NCBI GenBank assembly: GCA_002172915.1
Contig: NHBW01000012.1
Span: 4,538-68,537 of the forward strand
DNA length: 64,000 bases
Source: Hyphomonas sp. TMED17
GTDB lineage: Bacteria > Pseudomonadota > Alphaproteobacteria > Caulobacterales > Hyphomonadaceae
Direction: 5' to 3'
The translations under genes were made by a program, and so were the position numbers. This document shows positions 9,582 to 18,857 of this stretch, in pieces. A model generated the notes under the pieces. The model made no database searches, was not told the DNA's origin, and saw nothing but the letters and a program-made list of their open reading frames with translations. The stretch's first letter is position 1. Each line of letters opens with the position of its first letter.

Positions 9582-10193
9582 ATGTCTCGTATTGGCAAAC
9601 TCCCGATTGCGGTTCCGGCTGGAACAACGGTGAGCGTAAATGGCAGAACACTCGAATCGAAGGGCCCTAAAGGGCATTTGTCGATCGAACTGCCGGAAAA
9701 TATCGTAGCAGTTCTTGATGGCGCCGATCTGACGATTGCACCACGTGAGGATCTGGTCGCTGCGGCGAATGAAAAAATTCGTATTAATGATGAGAAGGGT
9801 CGTAAAAAAATGACCTTTGCTCAGGCACTGGATTCCTCAGCCCGTACACTTTGGGGAACATCCCGGGCGAATGCCGCGAATTTGGTGGAAGGAACGTCAA
9901 AAGGGTTCACGAAATCACTTGAGCTGGTCGGGGTTGGTTACCGTGCGCAAATGCAGGGTCGCGACCTTAAGCTCGCGCTCGGCTTCTCACATGATGTCAT
10001 TTATTCGGCACCTGAAGGTATCGATATTAAATGTACGAAGCCGACCGAGATTGAAGTGTCCGGCGCGGACAAGCAGGTCGTCGGTCAGGTTGCAGCTGAG
10101 ATTCGGAGTTACCGTCGTCCGGAGCCTTATAAAGGCAAGGGCGTTCGTTATGTCGGCGAATATGTTCGTCGCAAGGAAGGCAAGAAGAAATAG
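9582..10193 (+). CDS. rplF: 50S ribosomal protein uL6 with internal insertion
   Basis: Large-subunit protein at the base of the GTPase stalk, near the sarcin-ricin loop. It is 203 residues, against 177 in E. coli. The N-terminus ([14 protein letters not shown]) and C-terminal domain ([36 protein letters not shown]) align without change. The extra 26 residues fall between about 55 and 85 (bases 9744-9837), a Lys/Glu/Asp-rich stretch before the [14 protein letters not shown] helix. The frame is intact across it, so it is an in-frame insertion and not an error of reading frame. Confidence 0.96.
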   Translation: MSRIGKLPIAVPAGTTVSVNGRTLESKGPKGHLSIELPENIVAVLDGADLTIAPREDLVAAANEKIRINDEKGRKKMTFAQALDSSARTLWGTSRANAANLVEGTSKGFTKSLELVGVGYRAQMQGRDLKLALGFSHDVIYSAPEGIDIKCTKPTEIEVSGADKQVVGQVAAEIRSYRRPEPYKGKGVRYVGEYVRRKEGKKK

Positions 10194-10195
10194 CC

Positions 10196-10558
10196 ATGTT
10201 GACGTCACGCGAAAAATATCTGCGTCGCTCGCAGCGTAATCGGACCAAGCTGCGCAAATCAGCTGAAGGTAAGCTGCGTTTGTCGGTTGCACGCTCTGGA
10301 AAGAATATCTCAGCACAGATCATCGATGATGAAAAAGGCATTACGCTTGCCGCAGCATCGACGCTGGAAAAGGATATCCGTACATCGTTGAAATCTACCA
10401 GCACGGTAGATGCGGCGACTAAAATTGGCACGCTTGTCGCCGAGCGAGCAAAAACGGCCGGGATTGAGGACGTTGTCTTCGATCGTGGCGGTTATATTTA
10501 CCATGGCCGGGTGAAAGCCTTGGCAGAAGCCGCCCGTGAGGGCGGTCTCAAGTTCTAG
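10196..10558 (+). CDS. rplR: 50S ribosomal protein uL18
   Basis: 5S rRNA-binding protein of the central protuberance. 120 residues (E. coli 117). The conserved C-terminal half contains [20 protein letters not shown] and ends REGGLKF. Two bases separate it from rplF. Confidence 0.96.
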   Translation: MLTSREKYLRRSQRNRTKLRKSAEGKLRLSVARSGKNISAQIIDDEKGITLAAASTLEKDIRTSLKSTSTVDAATKIGTLVAERAKTAGIEDVVFDRGGYIYHGRVKALAEAAREGGLKF

Positions 10559-10568
10559 GAGTATTACC

Positions 10569-11171
10569 ATGGCTGAAGAAAAAGGACGCGGTCGCGGTCG
10601 CAGAGATGATCGTCGCAAAGGTCGTGATGAGGACGCCCAAAGCGATTTGGTTGACAAGCTGGTTGGTATCAACCGGGTCGCCAAGACCGTTAAAGGCGGT
10701 AAGAATTTCGGTTTTGCAGCACTTGTTGTTGTCGGTGACCAAAAAGGTCGGGCCGGTTTCGGTAAAGGCAAGGCCCGTGAAGTGCCTGAGGCAATCCGCA
10801 AGGCAACTGAAGATGCCAAGCGCAACATGGTCCGGGTGCCGCTAAGAGAAGGCCGGACATTGCACCATGATGGGCGCGGCCGGCATGGCGCTGGTAAAGT
10901 CGTATTGCGCGCAGCGCCTCCGGGAACCGGGGTAATTGCCGGTGGTCCGATGCGTGCCGTTATGGAAGTTCTGGGGATTCAGGACGTAGTCGGTAAATCA
11001 ATCGGTTCGTCCAACCCGTATAACATGGTGCGGGCAACATTTGCAGCGCTCAAGCTGCAGGCCAGCCCGAGACTGGTTGCATCAAAGCGGAACCTCAAGG
11101 TTCAGGACGTCGTCGGTCGCCGGACTGATGGTGCATCTGACGCCGGTCTCGCTGAAGTCACTGAAGCTTAG
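10569..11171 (+). CDS. rpsE: 30S ribosomal protein uS5
   Basis: Decoding-fidelity protein at the mRNA entry pore. 200 residues; the 30-odd extra over E. coli (167) are mostly a charged Gly/Arg/Asp-rich N-terminal extension ([15 protein letters not shown]), as in many alphaproteobacteria. The ATG at 10569 is chosen for the AGGAG upstream and the family-like MAEEK start. The core [18 protein letters not shown] and the later GKARGVPE-like loop are present. Confidence 0.96.
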   Translation: MAEEKGRGRGRRDDRRKGRDEDAQSDLVDKLVGINRVAKTVKGGKNFGFAALVVVGDQKGRAGFGKGKAREVPEAIRKATEDAKRNMVRVPLREGRTLHHDGRGRHGAGKVVLRAAPPGTGVIAGGPMRAVMEVLGIQDVVGKSIGSSNPYNMVRATFAALKLQASPRLVASKRNLKVQDVVGRRTDGASDAGLAEVTEA

Positions 11172-11188
11172 TTCGAGAGGATTTGACC

Positions 11189-11380
11189 ATGGCGAAAGCA
11201 AAAGCATCGGTAACCGTACGTCAAATCGCGAGTGCGATTGGTCGCGCGCCCGATCAAAAACAAACTCTGGTTGGGCTGGGGCTGAATAAAATCGGTCGCG
11301 AGCGCACACTCGAGGACACACCGGCTGTTCGCGGCATGATTAACAAGGTCGGACACCTAGTCGAAATCGTCGAAGGATAG
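11189..11380 (+). CDS. rpmD: 50S ribosomal protein uL30
   Basis: Small peripheral large-subunit protein. 63 residues (E. coli 59), with the motifs [20 protein letters not shown] and [20 protein letters not shown]. The ATG at 11189 is preceded by GAGAGGA; a TTG two codons upstream is the less likely start. Confidence 0.95.
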   Translation: MAKAKASVTVRQIASAIGRAPDQKQTLVGLGLNKIGRERTLEDTPAVRGMINKVGHLVEIVEG

Positions 11381-11385
11381 ACGCG

Positions 11386-11865
11386 ATGAAACTGAATGAA
11401 TTATCTCCAGCCGCTGGCTCTACAAGCAACCGCTTCCGTATCGGTCGTGGCGTCGGGTCGGGCAAAGGCAAAACCGGTGGCCGTGGTGTCAAAGGTCAGA
11501 AGTCCCGGTCGGGTGTTGCTATTAACGGCTTCGAAGGCGGTCAGATGCCGATCTATATGCGGCTTCCAAAGCGTGGTTTTACGCCGCGGAACTCGAAGTC
11601 GTTTGCTTGGGTAAACCTGTCGATTCTGGCGAAGGCGATTGAGGCCGGCAAACTGGATGCATCAGCTGTAACCGAAGAAGCACTGGTTGCAGCCGGCGTT
11701 GTTCGTCGTTTGCGCGACGGTGTTCGCCTGTTGGCGAAAGGTGATGCGCCGAAGGGCGTCAACATCACTGTGACAGGCGCAAGTAAAGCGGCTGTTGCGG
11801 CAATCGAAAAAGCTGGTGGAACTGTGACTTTGACGGGAGCCGGCACCGAGGAAAAAACGGCATAG
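11386..11865 (+). CDS. rplO: 50S ribosomal protein uL15
   Basis: Late-assembling large-subunit protein. 159 residues (E. coli 144). The Gly/Arg-rich N-terminal extension ([20 protein letters not shown]) threads into 23S rRNA. The end of the gene lies inside a hairpin with a T tract (11851-11877). Confidence 0.96.
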   Translation: MKLNELSPAAGSTSNRFRIGRGVGSGKGKTGGRGVKGQKSRSGVAINGFEGGQMPIYMRLPKRGFTPRNSKSFAWVNLSILAKAIEAGKLDASAVTEEALVAAGVVRRLRDGVRLLAKGDAPKGVNITVTGASKAAVAAIEKAGGTVTLTGAGTEEKTA

Positions 11866-11877
11866 GTCCGTTTTTTC
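11851..11877 (+). terminator. Terminator-like hairpin between rplO and secY
   Basis: A 10-bp stem (GAAAAAACGG with CCGTTTTTTC) with a 7-base loop spans the rplO stop codon. The 3' arm is itself the T tract. The A/T-rich stem is weaker than the other terminators here, so partial termination, lowering secY and adk relative to ribosomal genes, is more plausible than a full stop. Confidence 0.5.
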
Positions 11878-11951
11878 TGGTTTGCATCTTAAAATTTGCG
11901 GCACGACCGCCAATTTATAAGGTGTCATGATTTTCTGGAGGATGGGTTACC

Positions 11952-13316
11952 TTGGCCACAGCTGCTGAACAACTTGCTAGGAATATGAATTTCGGGACGT
12001 TCTCGAAAGCCAAGGATCTGCAGAACAGAATCCTGTTCACGCTCTTTATTCTGGTACTATTCCGGCTTGGCACCTTTATTCCATTGCCAGGACTAAACTC
12101 GGCTGCATTTGCTGATTTCTTTGCGACGCAGCAAGGCGGTATGTTTGGCAGTGTAAACATGTTCTCCGGCGGCGCGATTGAGCGGATGAGTATTTTTGCG
12201 CTCAATGTGATGCCTTATATCACGGCGTCGATCATCATTCAGATGATGACGTCATCGGTTCCGTCGCTTGAGCGTCTTAAGAAAGAAGGCGAAGCCGGAC
12301 GGAAGCAGATTAACCAATATACGCGGTACCTCACTTTAGGGTTCGCCGCGGTGCAGAGTTTCGGGATTGCCGTAAGCCTGTCGGGTTTTGCCTTCGATGA
12401 CGTCCCCCGCTGGTTCTTCATTCTCACTGCGGTGACGACGTTCACGGGCGGAACGATGTTTCTGATGTGGATGGGTGAGCAGATTACCGCTCGCGGAATC
12501 GGTAACGGAATTTCCCTGATTATCTTCTCCGGTATCATTGCCGAAATGCCGAAGGCGCTGTTCAACTTGTTCAGTGGTGGGCGCGAACAAGGCATTAGTG
12601 TCATTTTCGTTATCGGCGTTGCAGCCCTTGTCATCGCCCTGACCGTTTTCATCGTGTTTATCGAGCGGTCACAGCGTCGTGTTCTGATCCAGTATCCGAA
12701 ACGACAGCAGGCGGCGAACCAGGCAGCTCAAGGGCAAAGCTCCTTCATGCCGCTGAAACTGAATACTTCTGGTGTTATTCCGCCAATCTTTGCGGTCGCG
12801 CTTCTAATGTTGCCAATGACATTGGTCGGATTTGCCGGCGGTAATACGGTTGACCCAAATGCTGTGGCTGACACTGGCGGCATCGTTGCCTGGGTCGCCA
12901 CCAATTTCTCGCCAGGCAGCTGGACCTATATTATTACTTATGGGGTTTTGGTCGTCTTTTTCTGCTTCTTCTATACGTCGATCATGTTCAACCCTGAAGA
13001 AACAGCGGACAATCTGCGTAAGTATGGCGGCTTCGTTCCCGGTATTCGTCCCGGTAAAAACACCGCTGCCTATTTTGACTATGTTCTTACGCGTCTGACG
13101 ACGATTGGTTCGGTTTATCTCGTTTTTGTATGTCTAATGCCGGAAATCCTGCGCCGTTACGCACCGGGTATACCATTCTATATCGGTGGCACATCTTTGC
13201 TCATCGTTGTGTCGGTTACCATGGATACCGTGACCCAGATACAGTCGCATTTGATCGCCCATCAATATGAAGGCCTGATCAAAAAGTCCCGACTGGGAGG
13301 CAAGCGTAAAAAATGA
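11952..13316 (+). CDS. secY: Protein translocase channel subunit SecY
   Basis: Central subunit of the SecYEG channel in the inner membrane. 454 residues with ten hydrophobic segments. Key pieces are the N-terminal AEQLARNMNFGTFSKAKDL, the plug-region GGAIERMSIFALNVMPYI and the conserved cytoplasmic loop GFVPGIRPGKNTA. The start is a TTG at 11952, giving M-A-T-A-A-E-Q, which matches the usual alphaproteobacterial N-terminus; TGGAGGATGGG lies upstream. The 86-base gap before it, unlike the few-base gaps elsewhere, carries the hairpin at 11851-11877. The stop overlaps adk. Confidence 0.97.
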   Translation: MATAAEQLARNMNFGTFSKAKDLQNRILFTLFILVLFRLGTFIPLPGLNSAAFADFFATQQGGMFGSVNMFSGGAIERMSIFALNVMPYITASIIIQMMTSSVPSLERLKKEGEAGRKQINQYTRYLTLGFAAVQSFGIAVSLSGFAFDDVPRWFFILTAVTTFTGGTMFLMWMGEQITARGIGNGISLIIFSGIIAEMPKALFNLFSGGREQGISVIFVIGVAALVIALTVFIVFIERSQRRVLIQYPKRQQAANQAAQGQSSFMPLKLNTSGVIPPIFAVALLMLPMTLVGFAGGNTVDPNAVADTGGIVAWVATNFSPGSWTYIITYGVLVVFFCFFYTSIMFNPEETADNLRKYGGFVPGIRPGKNTAAYFDYVLTRLTTIGSVYLVFVCLMPEILRRYAPGIPFYIGGTSLLIVVSVTMDTVTQIQSHLIAHQYEGLIKKSRLGGKRKK

Positions 13317-13882
13317 ACCTGATTCTGTTTGGTCCTCCGGCAGCCGGTAAAGGCACTCAGGCTAGTATTCTGGTTGAGAAGCATGGCTATATTCAGCTAT
13401 CGACGGGCGACATGTTGCGAGCCGCCCGGGGTTCCGATTCTGAGCTCGGCCAGCGCGTTGCTAAAATCATGGATAATGGTGAATTGGTTTCCGACCAGAT
13501 TGTTATCGATCTGATCGATGAGCAGCTTGCGTTGAATTCTGGTGCGGCCGGCTTTATCTTCGACGGCTTCCCGCGAACGGTTGGGCAGGCAAAAGCGCTT
13601 GACCAGCTACTCGCAAGTCGTGCAACCGAAGTTCATAAAGTTATCCGCCTGGTGGTAGACGAAGGGCAATTATTGGCCCGGGTGACAAAGCGGTTCGAGG
13701 AACAAGGCCGTAAGGATGATAATCCCGAAACTTTTGCGGTCAGACTTGTTAAATACGGTGAGGATACAGCGCCTTTGCTGCCGATCTATGCCGAGCAGGG
13801 AAAATTATTTGAGATTGATGGAATGGCAAATGTTGACGTGGTCAGCGATGCCATAGAGAAGGCTTTAAAAACTGGACGTTAA
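13313..13882 (+). CDS. adk: Adenylate kinase, short form
   Basis: Cytoplasmic AMP + ATP to 2 ADP interconversion. 189 residues with the nucleotide-binding GPPAAGKGTQ at 7-16 and the AMP-site segment FDGFPRTVGQAKALD. It is the short type without the long zinc-bearing LID of the 214-residue enzymes. It overlaps the secY stop by four bases (ATGA), the conserved secY-adk arrangement. Confidence 0.97.
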   Translation: MNLILFGPPAAGKGTQASILVEKHGYIQLSTGDMLRAARGSDSELGQRVAKIMDNGELVSDQIVIDLIDEQLALNSGAAGFIFDGFPRTVGQAKALDQLLASRATEVHKVIRLVVDEGQLLARVTKRFEEQGRKDDNPETFAVRLVKYGEDTAPLLPIYAEQGKLFEIDGMANVDVVSDAIEKALKTGR

Positions 13883-13898
13883 TGCGCTGATTCAGTGG

Positions 13899-13926
13899 TT
13901 GACGTCTCAATGTGCGCGTCTATAAC
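13899..13926 (+). promoter_or_regulatory. Promoter of the rpsM-rpsK-rpoA-rplQ group
   Basis: TTGACG (13899-13904) and TATAAC (13921-13926) are separated by 16 bases in the 140-base gap between adk and rpsM. The -10 is close to consensus. This suggests the alpha group can be transcribed independently of the upstream ribosomal genes. Confidence 0.6.
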
Positions 13927-14022
13927 GACGCTCTTCGTTAAGAAGCAGAGTGACAGAGGGTATCGTGATAGGGTCACAATATAAGCTGTTTCTCTCTTTT
14001 AGGAAAATCAGGAGACAGGCCC

Positions 14023-14391
14023 GTGGCCCGTATTGCAGGTGTCAATATACCGACAAATAAGCGCGTAGAGATCGCGCTAACCTATATTCATGGCATTGGG
14101 CCAGCCAAAGCAGTTGAAATCTGCGATAAAATTGGCATTACCCGCGAGCGCCGTATGGCCGAACTGTCTGATGCGGAAGTTATCAGTATTCGGGAAGCTA
14201 TTGACAGCGACTACATGGTTGAAGGCGACCTTCGTCGTGAAGTCTCCATGAATATCAAGCGTTTGATGGATTTGGGTTGCTATCGTGGGCTACGCCACAG
14301 AAAACGCCTGCCTGTTCGCGGACAACGGACGCATACCAATGCCCGCACCCGTAAAGGCCCCGCCAAACCGATTGCCGGCAAAAAGAAATAG
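14023..14391 (+). CDS. rpsM: 30S ribosomal protein uS13
   Basis: Small-subunit head protein forming bridges to the large subunit and touching P-site tRNA. 122 residues (E. coli 118). It starts at a GTG (residues [14 protein letters not shown]), preceded by AGGAGACAGG. The C-terminus [20 protein letters not shown] is canonical. Confidence 0.96.
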   Translation: MARIAGVNIPTNKRVEIALTYIHGIGPAKAVEICDKIGITRERRMAELSDAEVISIREAIDSDYMVEGDLRREVSMNIKRLMDLGCYRGLRHRKRLPVRGQRTHTNARTRKGPAKPIAGKKK

Positions 14392-14403
14392 GATCGATAT
14401 TAG

Positions 14404-14793
14404 ATGGCTCATACTCCCACTCGCGTTGCTCGTCGCGCACGGAAAAATATCAGCTCTGGTATTGTCCACGTGAACTCCAGCTTCAACAATACGTTGATCA
14501 CAATTTCGGACGCGCAGGGAAATACGATTTCCTGGTCGTCTTCGGGCACTATGGGCTTTAAAGGGTCGCGCAAGTCGACGCCTTATGCTGCTCAGGTTGC
14601 CGCCGAAGACGCTGCCAAGAAGGCAATGGATCACGGCATGCAGACGGTTGAAGTCAATGTCCGCGGCCCGGGCTCGGGTCGTGAGAGCGCGTTGAGAGCG
14701 TTGCAATCAGTTGGACTGACTGTCACCGCCATTAGAGACACGACACCGGTCCCGCACAATGGTTGCCGGCCACCTAAAAGACGTCGCGTTTAA
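14404..14793 (+). CDS. rpsK: 30S ribosomal protein uS11
   Basis: Platform protein contacting mRNA near the Shine-Dalgarno helix. 129 residues, as in E. coli. [20 protein letters not shown] and the C-terminal [13 protein letters not shown] are near-invariant. Confidence 0.97.
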   Translation: MAHTPTRVARRARKNISSGIVHVNSSFNNTLITISDAQGNTISWSSSGTMGFKGSRKSTPYAAQVAAEDAAKKAMDHGMQTVEVNVRGPGSGRESALRALQSVGLTVTAIRDTTPVPHNGCRPPKRRRV

Positions 14794-14823
14794 TCGATTT
14801 GATCATAATCTGGGAGGCCAAAC

Positions 14824-15864
14824 ATGGCCGATACTGTAGTTGTAGTAAATGATCGCAATTGGAAGGCCCTTATTCGGCCGAACCGGCCGGTTGTTGATGC
14901 GGGCCGCAATCCTGCTCGGACGGCAAAACTCGTCATCGAGCCGCTAGAGCGCGGCTTTGGCACCACGCTTGGTAATGCGCTGCGCCGCATCTTGCTGTCG
15001 TCCCTGCAGGGGGCTGCGATCACGGGTGTCCAAATTGATGGTATTGTTCATGAGTTTTCGTCAATTCCTGGCGTTCGCGAAGATGTCACGACGATTATCC
15101 TGAACCTCAAGCAGGTTGCAGTTGACATGCAGTCGGATGGTCCAAAGCGGATGATCCTGAAAGCGTCACGTAAGGGCGAAGTCAAAGCCGGGCAGATCGA
15201 AACATCGGGCGATATTCGCATCCTGAATCCGGATCTTGTGATTTGTACATTGGACGATGACGCCGATATTCATATGGAATTCACTGTCGCGACCGGTAAA
15301 GGGTATGTGCCTGCCAGTGAAAACCGTCCTGACGATGCGCCGATTGGCTATATTCCGGTTGATGCGATTTTCTCGCCGGTTCGCCGGGTTGGCTATCAAG
15401 TCGAAGACACGCGTGAAGGCACCGTCCTAGATTATGACAAGCTGACACTTACGGTTGATACTGACGGGTCGATTACACCCGAAAATGCTGTTGCCTATGC
15501 GGCACGGATTATGCAGGACCAGCTGCAACTGTTTATCACTTTCGAAGAGCCGGAAACCGAGACGGTCGGCCCATCGGAAGAGAGCGATCTCGGTTTCAAT
15601 CCGGTTCTGCTCAAAAAGGTCGACGAGCTCGAGCTTTCAGTTCGGTCAGCGAATTGCTTGAAGAATGATAATATCGTCTATATCGGCGATCTTATTCAAA
15701 AGTCGGAAGCAGAGATGTTACGGACACCGAATTTCGGCCGTAAGTCTTTGAATGAAATTAAAGAAGTCCTCGCGGGTATGGGGCTTCATCTCGGAATGGA
15801 TGTGCCGGACTGGCCACCTGAAGATATTGAAGCACTCGCGAAAAAGTATGACGATCATTTGTAA
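14824..15864 (+). CDS. rpoA: DNA-directed RNA polymerase subunit alpha
   Basis: Dimerises to nucleate the RNA polymerase core; its C-terminal domain binds UP elements and activators. 346 residues. The N-terminal domain carries [20 protein letters not shown]. After an acidic linker the C-terminal domain is complete: [20 protein letters not shown] includes the arginine equivalent to E. coli Arg265, followed by [20 protein letters not shown]. Normal position between rpsK and rplQ. Confidence 0.98.
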   Translation: MADTVVVVNDRNWKALIRPNRPVVDAGRNPARTAKLVIEPLERGFGTTLGNALRRILLSSLQGAAITGVQIDGIVHEFSSIPGVREDVTTIILNLKQVAVDMQSDGPKRMILKASRKGEVKAGQIETSGDIRILNPDLVICTLDDDADIHMEFTVATGKGYVPASENRPDDAPIGYIPVDAIFSPVRRVGYQVEDTREGTVLDYDKLTLTVDTDGSITPENAVAYAARIMQDQLQLFITFEEPETETVGPSEESDLGFNPVLLKKVDELELSVRSANCLKNDNIVYIGDLIQKSEAEMLRTPNFGRKSLNEIKEVLAGMGLHLGMDVPDWPPEDIEALAKKYDDHL

Positions 15865-15900
15865 AAAGGGTGGCCGGATCGGGCCCGCCAGGAGACAGAC

Positions 15901-16323
15901 ATGCGCCACGGCATAGCACATCGTAAGCTGAACAGAACTGCATCGCACCGCAAAGCCATGTTTGCGAATATGGCCGCGTCACTGATCGAGCACGAACAGA
16001 TTGTTACAACGCTCCCGAAAGCGAAAGAGTTAAAGCCTTTCATGGACAAGCTGGTAACGCTCGCCAAAAAAGGTGATTTGCATGCGCGCCGTCAGGCGAT
16101 CGCGAAAATTCGCGACAAGACTGCTGTTCAGAAACTGTTTGAGGTTTTCGGCGAGCGCTACAAAGAACGTAATGGTGGCTATACGCGCGTTCTGAAAGCC
16201 GGTTTCCGGTTTGGTGATAATGCACCACGTGCGGTCATCGAACTCGTCGATCGCGATGATTCGGCTAAAGGTGCGGCCGATCGTGCCCGGCATGAGGTTG
16301 AGCTCGAGGCGGTCGAAACCTAG
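15901..16323 (+). CDS. rplQ: 50S ribosomal protein bL17
   Basis: Bacteria-specific protein at the tunnel exit. 140 residues (E. coli 127). [20 protein letters not shown] at the start is diagnostic, and [21 protein letters not shown] marks the C-terminal part (here cited as the glycine-tyrosine-threonine loop). CAGGAGACAGAC precedes the ATG. It is the last gene of the ribosomal block and is followed by a terminator. Confidence 0.97.
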   Translation: MRHGIAHRKLNRTASHRKAMFANMAASLIEHEQIVTTLPKAKELKPFMDKLVTLAKKGDLHARRQAIAKIRDKTAVQKLFEVFGERYKERNGGYTRVLKAGFRFGDNAPRAVIELVDRDDSAKGAADRARHEVELEAVET

Positions 16324-16346
16324 CTTTAACAGATTTTTTTTCAGAT

Positions 16347-16381
16347 AAGCCCCTGTTCGGATTGACGGACGGGGGCTTTTT
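16347..16381 (+). terminator. Rho-independent terminator after rplQ
   Basis: AAGCCCC pairs with GGGGCTT around an imperfectly paired GTTCGG/GACGGAC middle and runs into five T residues. It lies 24 bases after the rplQ stop and closes the ribosomal block. Confidence 0.8.
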
Positions 16382-16385
16382 CGTT

Positions 16386-17144
16386 TCAGGCGGTCGTTGA
16401 CCAGTACTGGTTTAAAGCCGCCGCCAGGCGGTCAGCTTGCTGAACGATTGACCAGTGTCCGGTTTCGGGCTCGATTATTAAGTTTGCACCGCTGCGCCTG
16501 GCGTAAGTTTCGGCGGTCGATACGGCGACATACGGATCGTCGCTCCCCCAATATATTAAACCGGGGGCGGGTAAGTCCTTGATATGAATTGTGACCGGAT
16601 CATTGGCCAGCTGGTTGAGTCTTTTTGCCGAGCGATATAGCTTTAATATCGATGCTTTCATTGTGTCGTCGAAAGCATCTGACTCGGCTTTTGCAAGTGC
16701 GACGGGCAGGCCGGAATTCTGAAACATGGTCCGAATCTGGTGTGGTCGTGTCAGCCACATGACAAGCTCTCCGATAAGTGGGGTCTGCCACAATCGGGCC
16801 ATCCGGTGCCATTTATAGCTTGGCTCGGGAACGGCACCGGCGATTGCCCAGCTTCTAACGAGCTGTGGTATCCGGGCACTGGCCCGCATAGCGATAATAG
16901 CGCCCCAGTCATGACCGATCACATCGATCGGTTCACCCGCTCTCTCAGCCGCAGTTTCAATCTGATCCTGAAACCAGTCGACATAGGTGTCGGCTGAACA
17001 GTCAAAACCGGCAGGCAATGGTGAACCGAATCCGGGTAGGGCAGGCGCATGATATTGGCTTGTGTCGAGCTTTAGAGAAGCAATCAATGGTTGCCACATT
17101 TCGGGCGTATCAGGCACACCATGTAAGAACAGTTTGAATGTCAT
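16386..17144 (-). CDS. Alpha/beta-hydrolase, haloalkane dehalogenase/epoxide hydrolase-like
   Basis: 252-residue cytoplasmic hydrolase; substrate unknown. The oxyanion-hole segment FLHGVPDTPEMW (6-17) and nucleophile elbow GHDWG (77-81, Asp79) place it with Asp-nucleophile enzymes such as epoxide hydrolases and dehalogenases, not Ser esterases. A candidate acid (SDDPYV, Asp202 or Asp203) and His230 (TGHWS) complete the triad. It is transcribed away from the nitronate monooxygenase gene and converges on rplQ, ending just past that gene's terminator. The exact reaction cannot be read from sequence. Confidence 0.75.
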   Translation of the reverse strand: MTFKLFLHGVPDTPEMWQPLIASLKLDTSQYHAPALPGFGSPLPAGFDCSADTYVDWFQDQIETAAERAGEPIDVIGHDWGAIIAMRASARIPQLVRSWAIAGAVPEPSYKWHRMARLWQTPLIGELVMWLTRPHQIRTMFQNSGLPVALAKAESDAFDDTMKASILKLYRSAKRLNQLANDPVTIHIKDLPAPGLIYWGSDDPYVAVSTAETYARRSGANLIIEPETGHWSIVQQADRLAAALNQYWSTTA

Positions 17145-17217
17145 ATTTCTTCCCTTGGGTCAGACTTGTTTTGGCGTTTGTTCCGCGACATTATCAAGTT
17201 AACAAGGAGGAGTTCCC

Positions 17218-18207
17218 ATGAAAACGGCAATCACAGAGATGTTTGGTATCGAACACCCGATTATTCAGGGTGGAATGCATTTTGTCGGCTTTGCAGAGAT
17301 GGCTGCAGCGGTATCAAATGCTGGAGGTCTTGGCATCATCACAGCGCTGACCCAGAGAACACCGGAGGATTTGGCCAATGAGATCGCTAAATGCCGGGAT
17401 ATGACAGATAAGCCTTTCGGCGTGAATATTACGTTCCTTCCGAGCTTAACGCCACCGGACTATCCGGCGATTGTAAAGGCAGTGATTGAGGGCGGGGTAA
17501 AAGTCGTCGAGACGGCGGGTCGTAACCCGTCGGAAGTGATGCCGGCCTTGAAAGATGCTGGAATAAAAGTGATTCATAAATGCACATCGGTACGCCACTC
17601 GCTTAAGGCACAGAATATCGGCTGTGATGCGGTATCGGTCGATGGTTTTGAGTGTGGCGGCCATCCTGGTGAAGATGATGTTCCGAATATGATCCTGTTG
17701 CCGCGCGCAGCAGACGAGCTGGAGATCCCATTTGTTGCATCTGGAGGCCAGGCCGATGGCCGGTCTCTGGTCGCGTCTCTGGCCATGGGGGCTGATGGTA
17801 TAAATATGGGTACCCGTTTTATCGCCACGAAAGAAGCGCCTGTGCACGAGAATGTAAAGGCAGCTATCGTTGCTGCATCCGAGCTCGATACGCGACTGGT
17901 TATGAGACCATTGCGCAATACTGAGCGCGTTCTGACCAATCCGGCTGTCGAACGTTTGCTTGAAAAAGAGAGAATGCTCGGCGCTGACCTTAAGTTCGAG
18001 GACATTATCGAAGAAGTCGCGGGTGTCTATCCGCGGATCATGATGGACGGTGAAATGGAAGCCGGTGCCTGGTCATGTGGTATGGTGGCCGGCCTGATCC
18101 ATGACGTTCCGACTTGTAAGGAACTTGTCGACCGGATCATGCGAGAAGCCGACGAGATCATTAATCAGCGTCTGGCCCGTTTTCAAGGCGCACCGGTCCC
18201 GGCCTAG
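17218..18207 (+). CDS. Nitronate monooxygenase-family flavoprotein
   Basis: FMN-dependent TIM-barrel protein of the 2-nitropropane dioxygenase family. Known members oxidise alkyl nitronates; relatives include the enoyl-ACP reductase FabK. 329 residues: IEHPIIQGGMHFVGFAEMAA at the N-terminus, GGLGIITAL as the first glycine turn, ECGGHPGE with the candidate catalytic His149, then FVASGGQADGRSL and MGADGINMGTRF for phosphate binding. AAGGAGGAG is an excellent ribosome binding site. It is monocistronic, with its own terminator, and diverges from the hydrolase upstream. Confidence 0.8.
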   Translation: MKTAITEMFGIEHPIIQGGMHFVGFAEMAAAVSNAGGLGIITALTQRTPEDLANEIAKCRDMTDKPFGVNITFLPSLTPPDYPAIVKAVIEGGVKVVETAGRNPSEVMPALKDAGIKVIHKCTSVRHSLKAQNIGCDAVSVDGFECGGHPGEDDVPNMILLPRAADELEIPFVASGGQADGRSLVASLAMGADGINMGTRFIATKEAPVHENVKAAIVAASELDTRLVMRPLRNTERVLTNPAVERLLEKERMLGADLKFEDIIEEVAGVYPRIMMDGEMEAGAWSCGMVAGLIHDVPTCKELVDRIMREADEIINQRLARFQGAPVPA

Positions 18208-18230
18208 AAGCGGCTTCCTGCTTTATTCTG

Positions 18231-18261
18231 CCCCGGTATCTTTAAGATGCCGGGGTTTTTT
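18231..18261 (+). terminator. Rho-independent terminator after nitronate monooxygenase gene
   Basis: A 10-bp stem (CCCCGGTATC with GATGCCGGGG, one G-U pair) with a 5-base loop is followed by six T residues, 24 bases after the stop codon. Confidence 0.85.
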
Positions 18262-18305
18262 CTGGCTTGAACCTATCGGGGAACGGCCTGCCTCAGCGGT
18301 CAAAT

Positions 18306-18755
18306 TCAGTCAGTTTGGGCGGCTTCCATAGCGCCTTTGCGCGCAAGCCCGTCGGCAATTTCATTGCCTTCCTCGCCAGCATGGCCTTTGACCCAGATCC
18401 AGCTGATATCATGCCTTGCGGTGGCGTTTTCGAGGGCTTGCCAAAGATCCTTGTTCTTGACCGGTTTTTTGGCGGCCGTTTTCCAGCCATTGCGTTTCCA
18501 GCCATTTATCCACTTGGTTAGTCCGTCTTTGACATAGGTGCTATCAGTATAGAGTTTGACCTGGCTCGGCTTTTTCAACGCGTTCAAGGCTTCGATCGCC
18601 GCCATCAATTCCATTCTATTATTGGTGGTGTCGCTGGCTGCGCCGTACAATTCCTTACGGTGCCCCTCGGTCACTAGCAGTGCGCCCCAGCCGCCGGGAC
18701 CGGGATTGCCGCTACAGGCGCCGTCGGTCCATATTTCTATCAAATTCTTGCTCAT
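18306..18755 (-). CDS. rnhA: Ribonuclease HI
   Basis: Cleaves the RNA strand of RNA-DNA hybrids (R-loops, primers). 149 residues, near the 155 of E. coli. All catalytic residues are present: Asp11 ([15 protein letters not shown]), Glu49 ([13 protein letters not shown]), Asp71 ([12 protein letters not shown]), His125 ([11 protein letters not shown]) and Asp135. It stands alone on the minus strand. The upstream gap of about 100 bases separates it from the divergent cinA-like gene. Confidence 0.97.
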   Translation of the reverse strand: MSKNLIEIWTDGACSGNPGPGGWGALLVTEGHRKELYGAASDTTNNRMELMAAIEALNALKKPSQVKLYTDSTYVKDGLTKWINGWKRNGWKTAAKKPVKNKDLWQALENATARHDISWIWVKGHAGEEGNEIADGLARKGAMEAAQTD

Positions 18756-18857
18756 ACCGTCTGATGCTGGCTTTCGGTGTATCTGACAAGTTTGAAGTTG
18801 AGTGACTAACCTAACGCAAGGGCTAGGTTTCTCGGCTATGTTGCCTAATATAGTTGA

